A stretch of 5,878 nt of DNA from Alphaproteobacteria bacterium (lineage in GTDB: Bacteria > Pseudomonadota > Alphaproteobacteria > Micropepsales > Micropepsaceae): the NCBI GenBank assembly GCA_017307315.1, contig JAFKFF010000262.1:1-5878 (forward strand), read 5' to 3'. Of this stretch, positions 1 through 5,878 are shown piece by piece. A program made the translations under genes and the position numbers. A model generated the notes under the pieces. The model was not told where the DNA came from. It saw only the letters and a program-made list of their open reading frames with translations, and did not search any database. Numbering within the stretch: position 1 is the stretch's first letter; every line of letters begins with the position of its first letter.

Positions 1-27
1 TCACCACCCTGGATGCGAAATAGCGCT

Positions 28-2676
28 TCAGGCCGCCAGTTTTTTCAAGATCGGCAAGAGCGGCTTTTCCGCTTTGGCGTAATCCTTCCAGGCCGCGCTC
101 CTGGCGATCGAGGCGGGCACGGTGCGGATGGTGAAACGCTTCGGGTCGAGGCCCTTCTTCACCGCGCTCCACTCCAGCGGCATGGAGACGGTGGCGCCAT
201 CCCGGGCGCGCGGCGACAGGGGCGCCACCGCCGTCGCCATGCGATCGTTGCGCAGATAGTCGAGGAAGATTTTTCCGCGCCGTTTTTCCTTGGACATGTT
301 GACCAGGTATTTGTCCGGACTGTCCGCCGCCATGCGGGCGCAGATTTCCCGGGCGATGGTCTTGGCCTCCTTCCAGCCGATGCTTTTTCCCGCCGAAAAG
401 GGCGTCACCACATGCAGGCCCTTGCCGCCCGTGGTCTTGGCGAAAGGGACCAGTCCCAGGTCTTCCAACCGCGCCTTCAATTCCTTTGCCGCCGCGACGA
501 CATCATCGAACCCAAGGCCGGGCGAGGGGTCGAGGTCGAAAACGAACCGTCCCGGCGTGTCGGGATGGTCCGGCGCGCAATTCCAGGGGTGCAACTCCAA
601 TCCGCCCGACTGCGCCACCGCGGCCAGCGCTTCCACGCGGTCGATCTGCAGGTAGGGCTTGCGGTCGCCCGATACTTTCACTTGGGCGAGCAGGTTGGAT
701 TGCCCGGGCATGGCGTGACGCTGGAAGAAGCGCTCGCCGGCGATACCGTCGGGCGCGCGCACGATGGAGCAGGGCCGGCCCTTGATATGAGGCAGCATCC
801 ACTCGCCCATCGCTTCGTAATAGCGCGCCAGTTCCAGCTTGGTCACCGGCTCGCCGTCGCCCGCATCGGGCCACAGCGCCTTGTCGGGATGGGAGATGGG
901 AATGTTCATCACCACCGCTTCGCGTTTCGCGCGCGCTTTTGCCGGCGCCGCCTTCGCGGGCTTCGGAGAAGCCAGTGTCTTGGTCTTTTGGGGCGTTTCG
1001 GCCTCCACTTCCTCGGCGGGCTTGTCGGCGCGCAAGCCCTTGAAGGCAGCCTGGCGCACCATGCCGTCGCCCGTCCAGCCCGCGAATTCTATTTCCGCCA
1101 CCAGCTTCGGCTTCAGCCAATGCACGCCAGGTTCGTGACGCGGCGCATTCCTGCCGCCGAAGGGCGAGTCTTTGGCGGCCATTTCCTGCAATCGCGGCAT
1201 CAGGCTTTTCACCTTGGGCGCGGAATAGCCGGTGCCGACCCGCCCGACATAGGCCAGATGGTCGCCGCGATGGACGCCCACCAGCAGCGAGCGGAATTTG
1301 CCGTCGGTGGTCGCCCAGCCGCCCAGCACCACTTCATGTCCGGCGCGGCATTTGGCCTTGGTCCAGGTGTCGCCGCGCCCGGATGTGTAAGGCGCATCGG
1401 CGCGCTTGGAGACGATGCCTTCCAATTCCATCCGGCAGGCCGACAACAGGACGGCGTCGCCGCCGCTGGTGAAATGCTCGGCATAGCGCAGAGACGCGGT
1501 GCTTTTTCCCAGAAGCGCAGCCAGCTTTTGCTTGCGTTCGGTGAGGGGGAGGGGGCGCAAATCTTCTCCCGCCGCGAACGGAAGATCGAAGGCGAAGAAG
1601 ATCAGGGAATCGGTCTTGCCGTCGGACAAGGCCGCCTGCAGGCCCGCGAAATCCGGCGCGCCATTGTGATTCAAGGCGCAGATTTCGCCATCAATGATGC
1701 CATCGGGCAGCTTCGCGCCCGCCCTGGCGATGGCGGTGAATTTTTTCGTCCAGTCCAAACCCTTGCGGGTGAGAAGCTTCGCCTTGCCGTCCGCCACCCG
1801 CAGCTGCATGCGATAGCCGTCGAACTTGACCTCATGCACCCAGCCCGCGCCGCCGGGCGGCCGGTCGACCGGCCGGCAGAGCTGCGGCGCCACGAAGGCG
1901 GGAAGGCGCGCGATGGTCCGGGGCTTTACGGATTTGGCTTTCATCGGCTCGGGGTCTTCGCTGTCGCCGTCCGATTGCTTCGAATTCCACACCGCATCGG
2001 CCTTGAAGGCTTTCGCCCGCATGAAAGGCTTGGGCTTTTTGCCGCCGCCCTTCTCGATCGCGGACATGACGCGGCCCGAGGCGACCGAATGATCCTTGGA
2101 AAGAATGGCATCGCCCTTGCCGTCGCGGGCGAATGTGTCGTGGTGCTTGATCAACAGCCAGTTGTTGCGCTTGCCCCTGAACTTGTCGCCGCGCATGCGC
2201 ACCAGCACCCAGCCGCCATGCAGCTTTTCCCCGTCCAGGGCGAATTTGAGATCACCCTTTTTGAGCATGGCGTCCACATCCCCCTCCGGGTCCCAATAGC
2301 CGCGGTCCCACAGCATCACCGTGCCGCCGCCATACTGGCCCTTGGGAATGGTGCCTTCGAAGTCGCCGTAATCGAGGGGATGGTCTTCGACTTCCACCGC
2401 CAGCCGCTTGTCGGCCGGATCGAGCGAAGGCCCGCGCGTCACCGCCCAGGAGCGGAAGGTTCCGTTCCATTCCAGGCGGAAATCATAATGCAGCCGCGTG
2501 GCGGCATGTTTCTGGATCACATAGCGCAGACGCTTCGATGGCTTGACCCTGCTCCCGCGCCCGCTGGGTTCGGCGGTGATGGCGAAATCCCGCATGGACT
2601 GGTATTTCGCCAAGGCCTTGCGGGCGGCGGATTTTTTCAAAACGCGGCGGACGGCTTTCTTCTTTTTGGCGGGCAT
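28..2676 (-). CDS. ligD: Multifunctional NHEJ DNA ligase D (phosphoesterase-ligase-polymerase)
   Basis: LigD trims, fills and seals double-strand breaks held by Ku in bacterial end joining. The 882-residue product has three domains in the order known from Pseudomonas LigD (mycobacterial LigD has the polymerase first). Residues ~25-190 are the 3'-phosphoesterase, with H57, H63, D65 and R67 in HxxxxxHxDxR and E97/H99 in EVEDHP. Residues ~255-545 are the ATP-dependent ligase: nucleotidyl lysine K284 in KFDG, DGE at 329-331, EGIVSK at 419-424, then WTKAKC and an OB fold. Residues ~590-870 are the archaeo-eukaryotic-primase-type polymerase: D714/D716 in FDLDP, GGKGLH at 750-755, D806 in FLDYLRN. 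Low-complexity charged linkers join the domains (~205-255, ~551-590), and the N-terminus is lysine-rich. An in-frame ATG lies at 2697, but the ATG at 2676 is preferred because AAAGGA sits five bases before it. It is divergent from ku. No frameshift or missing catalytic residue was seen, so it should be active. Confidence 0.96.
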   Translation of the reverse strand: MPAKKKKAVRRVLKKSAARKALAKYQSMRDFAITAEPSGRGSRVKPSKRLRYVIQKHAATRLHYDFRLEWNGTFRSWAVTRGPSLDPADKRLAVEVEDHPLDYGDFEGTIPKGQYGGGTVMLWDRGYWDPEGDVDAMLKKGDLKFALDGEKLHGGWVLVRMRGDKFRGKRNNWLLIKHHDTFARDGKGDAILSKDHSVASGRVMSAIEKGGGKKPKPFMRAKAFKADAVWNSKQSDGDSEDPEPMKAKSVKPRTIARLPAFVAPQLCRPVDRPPGGAGWVHEVKFDGYRMQLRVADGKAKLLTRKGLDWTKKFTAIARAGAKLPDGIIDGEICALNHNGAPDFAGLQAALSDGKTDSLIFFAFDLPFAAGEDLRPLPLTERKQKLAALLGKSTASLRYAEHFTSGGDAVLLSACRMELEGIVSKRADAPYTSGRGDTWTKAKCRAGHEVVLGGWATTDGKFRSLLVGVHRGDHLAYVGRVGTGYSAPKVKSLMPRLQEMAAKDSPFGGRNAPRHEPGVHWLKPKLVAEIEFAGWTGDGMVRQAAFKGLRADKPAEEVEAETPQKTKTLASPKPAKAAPAKARAKREAVVMNIPISHPDKALWPDAGDGEPVTKLELARYYEAMGEWMLPHIKGRPCSIVRAPDGIAGERFFQRHAMPGQSNLLAQVKVSGDRKPYLQIDRVEALAAVAQSGGLELHPWNCAPDHPDTPGRFVFDLDPSPGLGFDDVVAAAKELKARLEDLGLVPFAKTTGGKGLHVVTPFSAGKSIGWKEAKTIAREICARMAADSPDKYLVNMSKEKRRGKIFLDYLRNDRMATAVAPLSPRARDGATVSMPLEWSAVKKGLDPKRFTIRTVPASIARSAAWKDYAKAEKPLLPILKKLAA

Positions 2677-2741
2677 GGCGGTCCTTTCTGGAAACATAGG
2701 TCCGTCCTGGCGTTTCCGTTCCGGTTCCCGGAGAAATTGCC
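2677..2741. promoter_or_regulatory. ligD-ku divergent intergenic region
   Basis: These 65 bases separate the two divergent start codons and must hold, or lie within, the promoters of both genes. A short inverted repeat, GGAAAC (2690-2695) and GTTTCC (2712-2717), with a 16-base spacer is centred in the gap. I see no convincing sigma-70 -35/-10 pair on either strand. The compactness suggests that the two genes are expressed together; that is inference. Confidence 0.5.
2682..2687 (-). promoter_or_regulatory. Ribosome binding site deciding the ligD start
   Basis: On the minus strand AAAGGA lies five bases before the ATG at 2676. The longer in-frame start at 2697 has no comparable purine-rich stretch and would put this motif inside the coding sequence. 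This supports a start at 2676 and an N-terminus of MPAKKKK. Confidence 0.7.
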
Positions 2742-3641
2742 ATGGCCGCCAGGAAGAAAGCCAAGCCCGCCAGACGCAAGGCTCACACCCACAAGGCGGC
2801 CACCGCCAGGGGCCATCACAAGCCGGCCAATTCCAACGACCCGCATCTGTCGGCCCGCCCGACCTGGCAGGGGCAACTCAGATTGTCCCTGGTCTCCTGT
2901 CCGGTCGCGCTTTACGGCGCCACCACCAAGACGCGCGACATCTCCTTTCATCTGCTCAACCCCGAAACCAACAACCACATCCGCATGGTGCCGACCGATC
3001 CCGACACCGGCCCGGTGGAGCGCGCCGACCTGGTCAAAGGCTATGAGATCGCCAAGAACAAATATGTGATCCTGGACAATGAGGAATTGAGCGCGGTCAA
3101 GCTGGAAACCACCCGCACCATCGACATCGACCGCTTCGTCGACGAGAAGGAGATCGACCGGCTCTATTGGAACGATCCCTATTACCTGGTCCCCAACGAA
3201 GACAGCGGCATCGAGGCTTATACCGTGATCCGCGAAGCGCTGGCGGAGGCCGGCCGCATCGCGCTGGGCCGCGTGGTGATGCACACCCGCGAGCGCCTGG
3301 TGGCGCTGGAGCCGCGAGGCAAGGGCATCATCGTCTATACCTTGCGCATGGGCGACGAGGTGATCCCGGCCAAGGACGCTTTCGCCGGCATTCCCGCCAC
3401 CCGGCCCGACCGGGAGATGATCGCGATCGCGCGCAAGATCATCGAGCAGCGCGAAGGCGATTTCGAGCCCGACAAATTCGAGGACCGCTACGAGAACGCC
3501 CTGCGCGACCTGATCCGGCGCAAGCAGAAGGGCGAGAAGCTGGTCACCGCCGAGCCGGTGGAAGAAGACAATGTCATCGACCTGATGGCGGCGCTGAAGA
3601 AAAGCCTGAAAGCCAAGGGCGGCAAGCGCGCGCGGGGCTGA
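2742..3641 (+). CDS. ku: Ku protein, NHEJ DNA end-binding
   Basis: Bacterial Ku is a homodimeric ring that threads onto broken DNA ends, protects them and recruits LigD. The 299-residue product contains the Ku core from about residue 39 ([20 protein letters not shown]), followed by family-typical blocks such as [18 protein letters not shown] (99-116), the [10 protein letters not shown] strand (143-152) and the [17 protein letters not shown] segment (164-180). A charged C-terminal part (~240-299) ends in a basic tail, [14 protein letters not shown]. Unusually, about 38 Lys/Arg/His-rich residues precede the core; many bacterial Ku proteins begin only a few residues before it. The ATG at 2742 is preceded by GGAG with eight bases between, and no later in-frame ATG precedes the core (the next Met is residue 82), so the extension is probably real. 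The neighbouring divergent ligD completes the minimal two-component pathway. The stop codon abuts that of convergent nikR. Confidence 0.96.
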   Translation: MAARKKAKPARRKAHTHKAATARGHHKPANSNDPHLSARPTWQGQLRLSLVSCPVALYGATTKTRDISFHLLNPETNNHIRMVPTDPDTGPVERADLVKGYEIAKNKYVILDNEELSAVKLETTRTIDIDRFVDEKEIDRLYWNDPYYLVPNEDSGIEAYTVIREALAEAGRIALGRVVMHTRERLVALEPRGKGIIVYTLRMGDEVIPAKDAFAGIPATRPDREMIAIARKIIEQREGDFEPDKFEDRYENALRDLIRRKQKGEKLVTAEPVEEDNVIDLMAALKKSLKAKGGKRARG

Positions 3642-3648
3642 TCAGCCC
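3635..3648. repeat. 14-bp palindrome spanning the ku/nikR stop codons
   Basis: GGGCTGATCAGCCC is perfectly palindromic and is centred on the junction between the ku stop (TGA, 3639-3641) and the nikR stop (TCA on the plus strand, 3642-3644). In RNA it could fold as a five-pair GGGCT/AGCCC stem with a GATC loop on either strand. No T-tract follows in either direction, so it is not a standard intrinsic terminator; the palindrome may arise partly from back-to-back TGA codons. Confidence 0.5.
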
Positions 3649-4112
3649 GCCTTGCGGACATGCAGATGCGTGTGCTTCTTGCCATTATGGCTGTGGCTGT
3701 GCGGCGCGGTTTCCTCTGCCGGAAACATCACCAGCCGCCCGTGATGGATGCCGCGTTCGGCGATCACATGCTCCGCCAGATGCCGCACGTCGCGCGACTT
3801 GCCCCTGAGCACATTCACTTCCAGGCAGGAATCGTGATCCAGATGCACATGCAGGGTCGAGACCGCCAGATCGTGATGGTCGTGGAAGGTCTGTACCAGC
3901 CGCTTGGGCAGGTCGCGGGTGTGATGGTCGTAGGTATAGACCAAGGTGGCGATGCAATCGCCATTGACGTTGGCGCTTTCCGCCGCCTGGCGCAGGCCGC
4001 CGCGCGCCAAATCGCGGATCGCTTCGGAGCGGTTCTGGTAACCGCGGGCTTTCATCACCTTGTCCACTTCGGCGAGCAGTTCGTCGTCCAGGGTGATGGT
4101 CACGCGATTCAT
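3642..4112 (-). CDS. nikR: Nickel-responsive transcriptional regulator NikR
   Basis: NikR is a tetrameric repressor that binds DNA when loaded with nickel and shuts off nickel uptake. The 156-residue product starts with a ribbon-helix-helix domain (1-~45; MNRVTITLDDELL, then NRSEAIRDLARGGL), close to E. coli NikR including R3 and T5 of the DNA-contacting strand. The ACT-like metal-binding domain (~52-135) has H77, H88, H90 and C96. Their spacing is identical to the E. coli high-affinity nickel ligands H76, H87, H89 and C95. The protein is longer than the 133-residue E. coli NikR because of a histidine-rich tail (H138, H140, H142, H147, H149, H151). An in-frame ATG at 4142 exists, but the start at 4112 gives the family N-terminus and has GGAG six bases upstream. 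It is divergent from the TonB-dependent receptor and convergent with ku. The dyad at 4244-4271 is its likely target, and autoregulation is possible. Confidence 0.95.
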   Translation of the reverse strand: MNRVTITLDDELLAEVDKVMKARGYQNRSEAIRDLARGGLRQAAESANVNGDCIATLVYTYDHHTRDLPKRLVQTFHDHHDLAVSTLHVHLDHDSCLEVNVLRGKSRDVRHLAEHVIAERGIHHGRLVMFPAEETAPHSHSHNGKKHTHLHVRKAG

Positions 4113-4118
4113 GAAAAG

Positions 4119-4122
4119 CTCC
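4119..4122 (-). promoter_or_regulatory. Ribosome binding site deciding the nikR start
   Basis: On the minus strand GGAG stands six bases before the ATG at 4112. This supports an N-terminus of MNRVTITL, matching the position at which the NikR family normally begins, over the upstream in-frame ATG at 4142. Confidence 0.65.
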
Positions 4123-4196
4123 AGCCGATATTCTGTCAGCAAGTCTGGAGCATCGGCGGAACCTTGTCCAACGCCGCCTGAAAAACCTCATGCGAC

Positions 4197-4212
4197 ATTC
4201 CGCCGGCGGAAT
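4197..4212. repeat. 16-bp perfect palindrome in the nikR leader
   Basis: ATTCCGCCGGCGGAAT is a perfect palindrome lying between nikR and the NikR-type operator. Its half-motif CGGCGGAA recurs in direct orientation at 4154-4161, exactly 50 bases from the copy at 4204-4211. It could be a binding site for a dimeric regulator or form a hairpin in a nikR transcript that starts further upstream. No known operator is recognised here. Confidence 0.5.
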
Positions 4213-4237
4213 CTGCGCTGTCTGAGCCATTCGTCAC

Positions 4238-4266
4238 TTGCCAGTATGATGATCTTACGGAATCAT
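4238..4266 (+). promoter_or_regulatory. Candidate sigma-70 promoter of the TonB-dependent receptor
   Basis: TTGCCA (4238-4243) matches five of six bases of the -35 consensus. After a 17-base spacer, AATCAT (4261-4266) matches four of six bases of the -10. Transcription would then begin about 30 bases before the receptor start codon. The spacer and -10 are covered by the NikR-type dyad, which suits repression by promoter occlusion. The -10 is weak, so the exact element is uncertain. Confidence 0.4.
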
Positions 4267-4271
4267 CATAC
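4244..4271. promoter_or_regulatory. NikR operator
   Basis: The site has the form GTATGA-N16-TCATAC, an exact match to the known E. coli NikR operator consensus in both half-sites and spacing. The complementarity extends to 10 bases per arm (GTATGATGAT at 4244-4253 and ATCATCATAC at 4262-4271) around an 8-base centre. It ends 31 bases before the receptor start and lies 131 bases from the nikR start. Nickel-bound NikR encoded next door is the obvious ligand. Its position over the candidate receptor promoter implies repression of the receptor; control of nikR itself is possible but less clear because of the distance. Confidence 0.9.
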
Positions 4272-4302
4272 AAACCCGGTTGGGTGGTTTTGAGGGGATG
4301 GA

Positions 4303-5878
4303 ATGGCTTTTCGGGGATTGCTGCTCGGCACCGCCGCCGTGCTGATGTCGGTTTCGCAAGTCCGGGCGGCGGAGGCCGATGCCGGCTTCGAAACCGTGAT
4401 CGTCACCGGCCGGGCCTCCGATCTCACCGGCATCGCCTCGTCCGCCAATCAGGGGACGGTCGGCGCCGCCGACCTCGACCTGCGGCCGCTGCTGCGTCCG
4501 GGCGAGATCGTGGAGAACATTCCCGGCGTCATCATCACCCAGCATTCGGGCAGCGGCAAAGCCAACCAGTATTTCCTGCGCGGCTTCAACCTGGATCACG
4601 GCACCGACCTGGCCATCCATCTCGACGGGATGCCGGTCAACATGCCCAGCCACGGCCATGGCCAGGGCTATTCCGACCTCAATTTCGCCATTCCGGAGCT
4701 GATCCAGCGCGTCGACTACAAAAAGGGCCCCTATTACGCCGATGTCGGCGATTTCGGCTCGGCCGGAGCTTTCGACATTCATTATTACGACGTTCTGCCC
4801 ACCGGCATCGCGCGGGTGGAAGGGGGGCAATATGGCTATGGCCGCGCCTTCCTGGCGAACAATGCCGGCGTCGGAGCGGGCAACATGATCTATGCCCTGG
4901 AGTTCGAGCACAATGATGGGCCCTGGGACAAGGGCGACGATGCGCGCAAGATCGGCGGCATGCTGCGCTATTCTGAAGGCGATGCGCAGAATGGCTGGAC
5001 CATCGCCGCGATGGCCTATCACAATATCTGGAATTCCACCGACCAGGTGGCGCAGCGCGCCATTCGCGGCGAGGTTGACGCGGTCGGGGCGCCCGCGCCG
5101 GCGCCGCAATACCAGATCTCGCGCTGGGGCGAACTCGACAATTCCGACGGCGGCAAGACCGGCCGCTATTCGCTCTCCGGCGACTGGCGTCAGTCCACCG
5201 AAAACAGCCGGCTGCGCATTTCGGCCTACGGGCTCTATTACGATCTCGACCTCTTCTCGAACTTCACCTATTTCCTGGACGATCCCATCCGCGGCGACCA
5301 GTTCGAGCAGCAGGACGCCCGCTATGTCTTCGGCGGCGCCATCGATCAGGCCTGGGACCATGATTTGTTCGGCGCGGCATCGACCACCACGGTCGGCCTT
5401 CAGGTCCGCGACGACGAGATCCGCAACGGGTTGTTCCATACCGAGCGCCGCCAGCGCCTGTCGGCGGACGTGTTCGACCGCATTTCGGAATCCAATGCCG
5501 GCCTGTATGTCCAGAACCAGACGCATTGGACGCCGTGGCTGCGCTCCATCCTGGGGCTGCGCGGCGATGTCTTCCGCTTCGACGTCTCCAATCTGGCGGG
5601 TGCGGGCAATTCCGACACCGTGACCGCCAGCATGGCCGAACCCAAGGTGGGCCTGATCTTCGGCCCTTGGGCGGACACCGAATTCTATCTGAATGGCGGC
5701 TTCGGCTATCACAGCAACGATGCGCGCGGCGTGGTCGATGCCGCGGGCCCGGCGGTGCCGCTGGCCCGCACCAAGTGCGCGGAAGTGGGCATCCGCACCA
5801 CCGCGATCCCGAACCTGCAATCCTCGCTGACCTTGTGGACCTTGCACATCCAGTCCGAACTGACCTGGGAAGGCGATG
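4303..5878 (+). CDS. TonB-dependent outer-membrane receptor, probable nickel uptake (partial, 3' end missing)
   Basis: TonB-dependent receptors are 22-stranded outer-membrane barrels that import scarce metals or chelates using energy from TonB-ExbB-ExbD. The reading frame stays open to the window edge (525 residues visible, C-terminal barrel missing; such receptors commonly exceed 600-700 residues). A signal peptide is visible at 1-~22 (MAFRGLLLGTAAVLMSVSQVRA, probable cleavage after VRA), then a TonB-box-like ETVIVTG at 30-36. The plug domain (~45-165) contains ENIPGVIITQHSGSGKANQY, FLRGFN at 91-96, LDGMPVNM at 107-114 and KGPYYADVGDFGSAG at 141-155. Barrel strands rich in aromatic residues follow. 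The plug contains SHGHG at 116-120, whose histidines could touch a metal. GAGGGG lies five bases before the ATG. The NikR dyad just upstream and the divergent nikR point to nickel or a nickel chelate as substrate. That is inference; iron, zinc or cobalt chelates remain possible. Confidence 0.9.
   Translation, partial: MAFRGLLLGTAAVLMSVSQVRAAEADAGFETVIVTGRASDLTGIASSANQGTVGAADLDLRPLLRPGEIVENIPGVIITQHSGSGKANQYFLRGFNLDHGTDLAIHLDGMPVNMPSHGHGQGYSDLNFAIPELIQRVDYKKGPYYADVGDFGSAGAFDIHYYDVLPTGIARVEGGQYGYGRAFLANNAGVGAGNMIYALEFEHNDGPWDKGDDARKIGGMLRYSEGDAQNGWTIAAMAYHNIWNSTDQVAQRAIRGEVDAVGAPAPAPQYQISRWGELDNSDGGKTGRYSLSGDWRQSTENSRLRISAYGLYYDLDLFSNFTYFLDDPIRGDQFEQQDARYVFGGAIDQAWDHDLFGAASTTTVGLQVRDDEIRNGLFHTERRQRLSADVFDRISESNAGLYVQNQTHWTPWLRSILGLRGDVFRFDVSNLAGAGNSDTVTASMAEPKVGLIFGPWADTEFYLNGGFGYHSNDARGVVDAAGPAVPLARTKCAEVGIRTTAIPNLQSSLTLWTLHIQSELTWEGD

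Noticed and set aside
1..27. Possible end of another gene at the left edge.
   Set aside because: Only 27 bases are present beyond the ligD stop, too few to support any call.
13..3069. A 1018-codon open frame on the plus strand opposite ligD and running into ku.
   Set aside because: It lies antisense to a LigD with all catalytic motifs intact and shows low-complexity Arg/Gly/His-rich translation with no domain. Long antisense frames are expected from strong GC bias at third codon positions.
28..3641. Possibility that the ku-ligD pair is part of a phage or mobile defence island.
   Set aside because: No integrase, transposase, attachment repeat or composition change is visible. A Ku-LigD pair is common in chromosomes of this type of bacterium.
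3685..4230. A 181-codon minus-strand frame overlapping nikR.
   Set aside because: It is an out-of-frame shadow of nikR. The nikR frame has the complete ribbon-helix-helix and nickel-binding residues.
4298..4345. An ATG five bases upstream of the receptor start, with the same purine-rich sequence in front.
   Set aside because: It is in another frame and stops after 15 codons (TGA at 4343-4345), with no signal-peptide character. The ATG at 4303 yields a clean signal peptide. A tiny leader peptide cannot be excluded, but nothing supports it.
4255..5847. A 530-codon open frame on the minus strand opposite the TonB-dependent receptor.
   Set aside because: The plus strand codes a receptor with signal peptide, TonB box and plug motifs. 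The antisense translation has no recognisable domain, and its start lies inside the receptor gene.

Overview
The window holds four protein-coding genes on high-GC DNA and looks like a piece of an alphaproteobacterial chromosome. This placement is inferred from base composition, the style of the Ku and LigD proteins, and the pairing of a NikR regulator with a TonB-dependent receptor; no rRNA or other marker fixes it. There are no RNA genes, CRISPR arrays or insertion sequences that I can see, and no gene-free stretch longer than 190 bases.

Left part (28-3641): a compact two-gene non-homologous end joining (NHEJ) module. ligD (minus strand) and ku (plus strand) are transcribed divergently from a 65-base gap. 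LigD carries a 3'-phosphoesterase, an ATP-dependent ligase and a primase-type polymerase, in that order, with the recognisable catalytic residues of all three intact. Ku is the end-binding partner that recruits LigD to double-strand breaks. Both proteins begin with a lysine/arginine-rich tail.

Right part (3642-5878): a nickel-control module. nikR (minus strand) ends against ku, stop codon to stop codon with no spacer. It encodes a ribbon-helix-helix nickel sensor with all four high-affinity nickel ligands in canonical spacing and an unusual histidine-rich C-terminal tail. Divergent from it is a TonB-dependent outer-membrane receptor that runs off the right edge. The 190-base gap between them carries a 28-base dyad of the form GTATGA-N16-TCATAC, which is the E. 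coli NikR operator consensus. It overlaps a candidate promoter just upstream of the receptor.

The most informative reading is that the receptor brings nickel, or a nickel chelate, across the outer membrane and is shut off by NikR when nickel is plentiful. The gene pair, the intact metal site and the operator match all support this. The substrate itself is an inference. The end-joining module and the nickel module appear to be simply adjacent; nothing in the sequence links them functionally.
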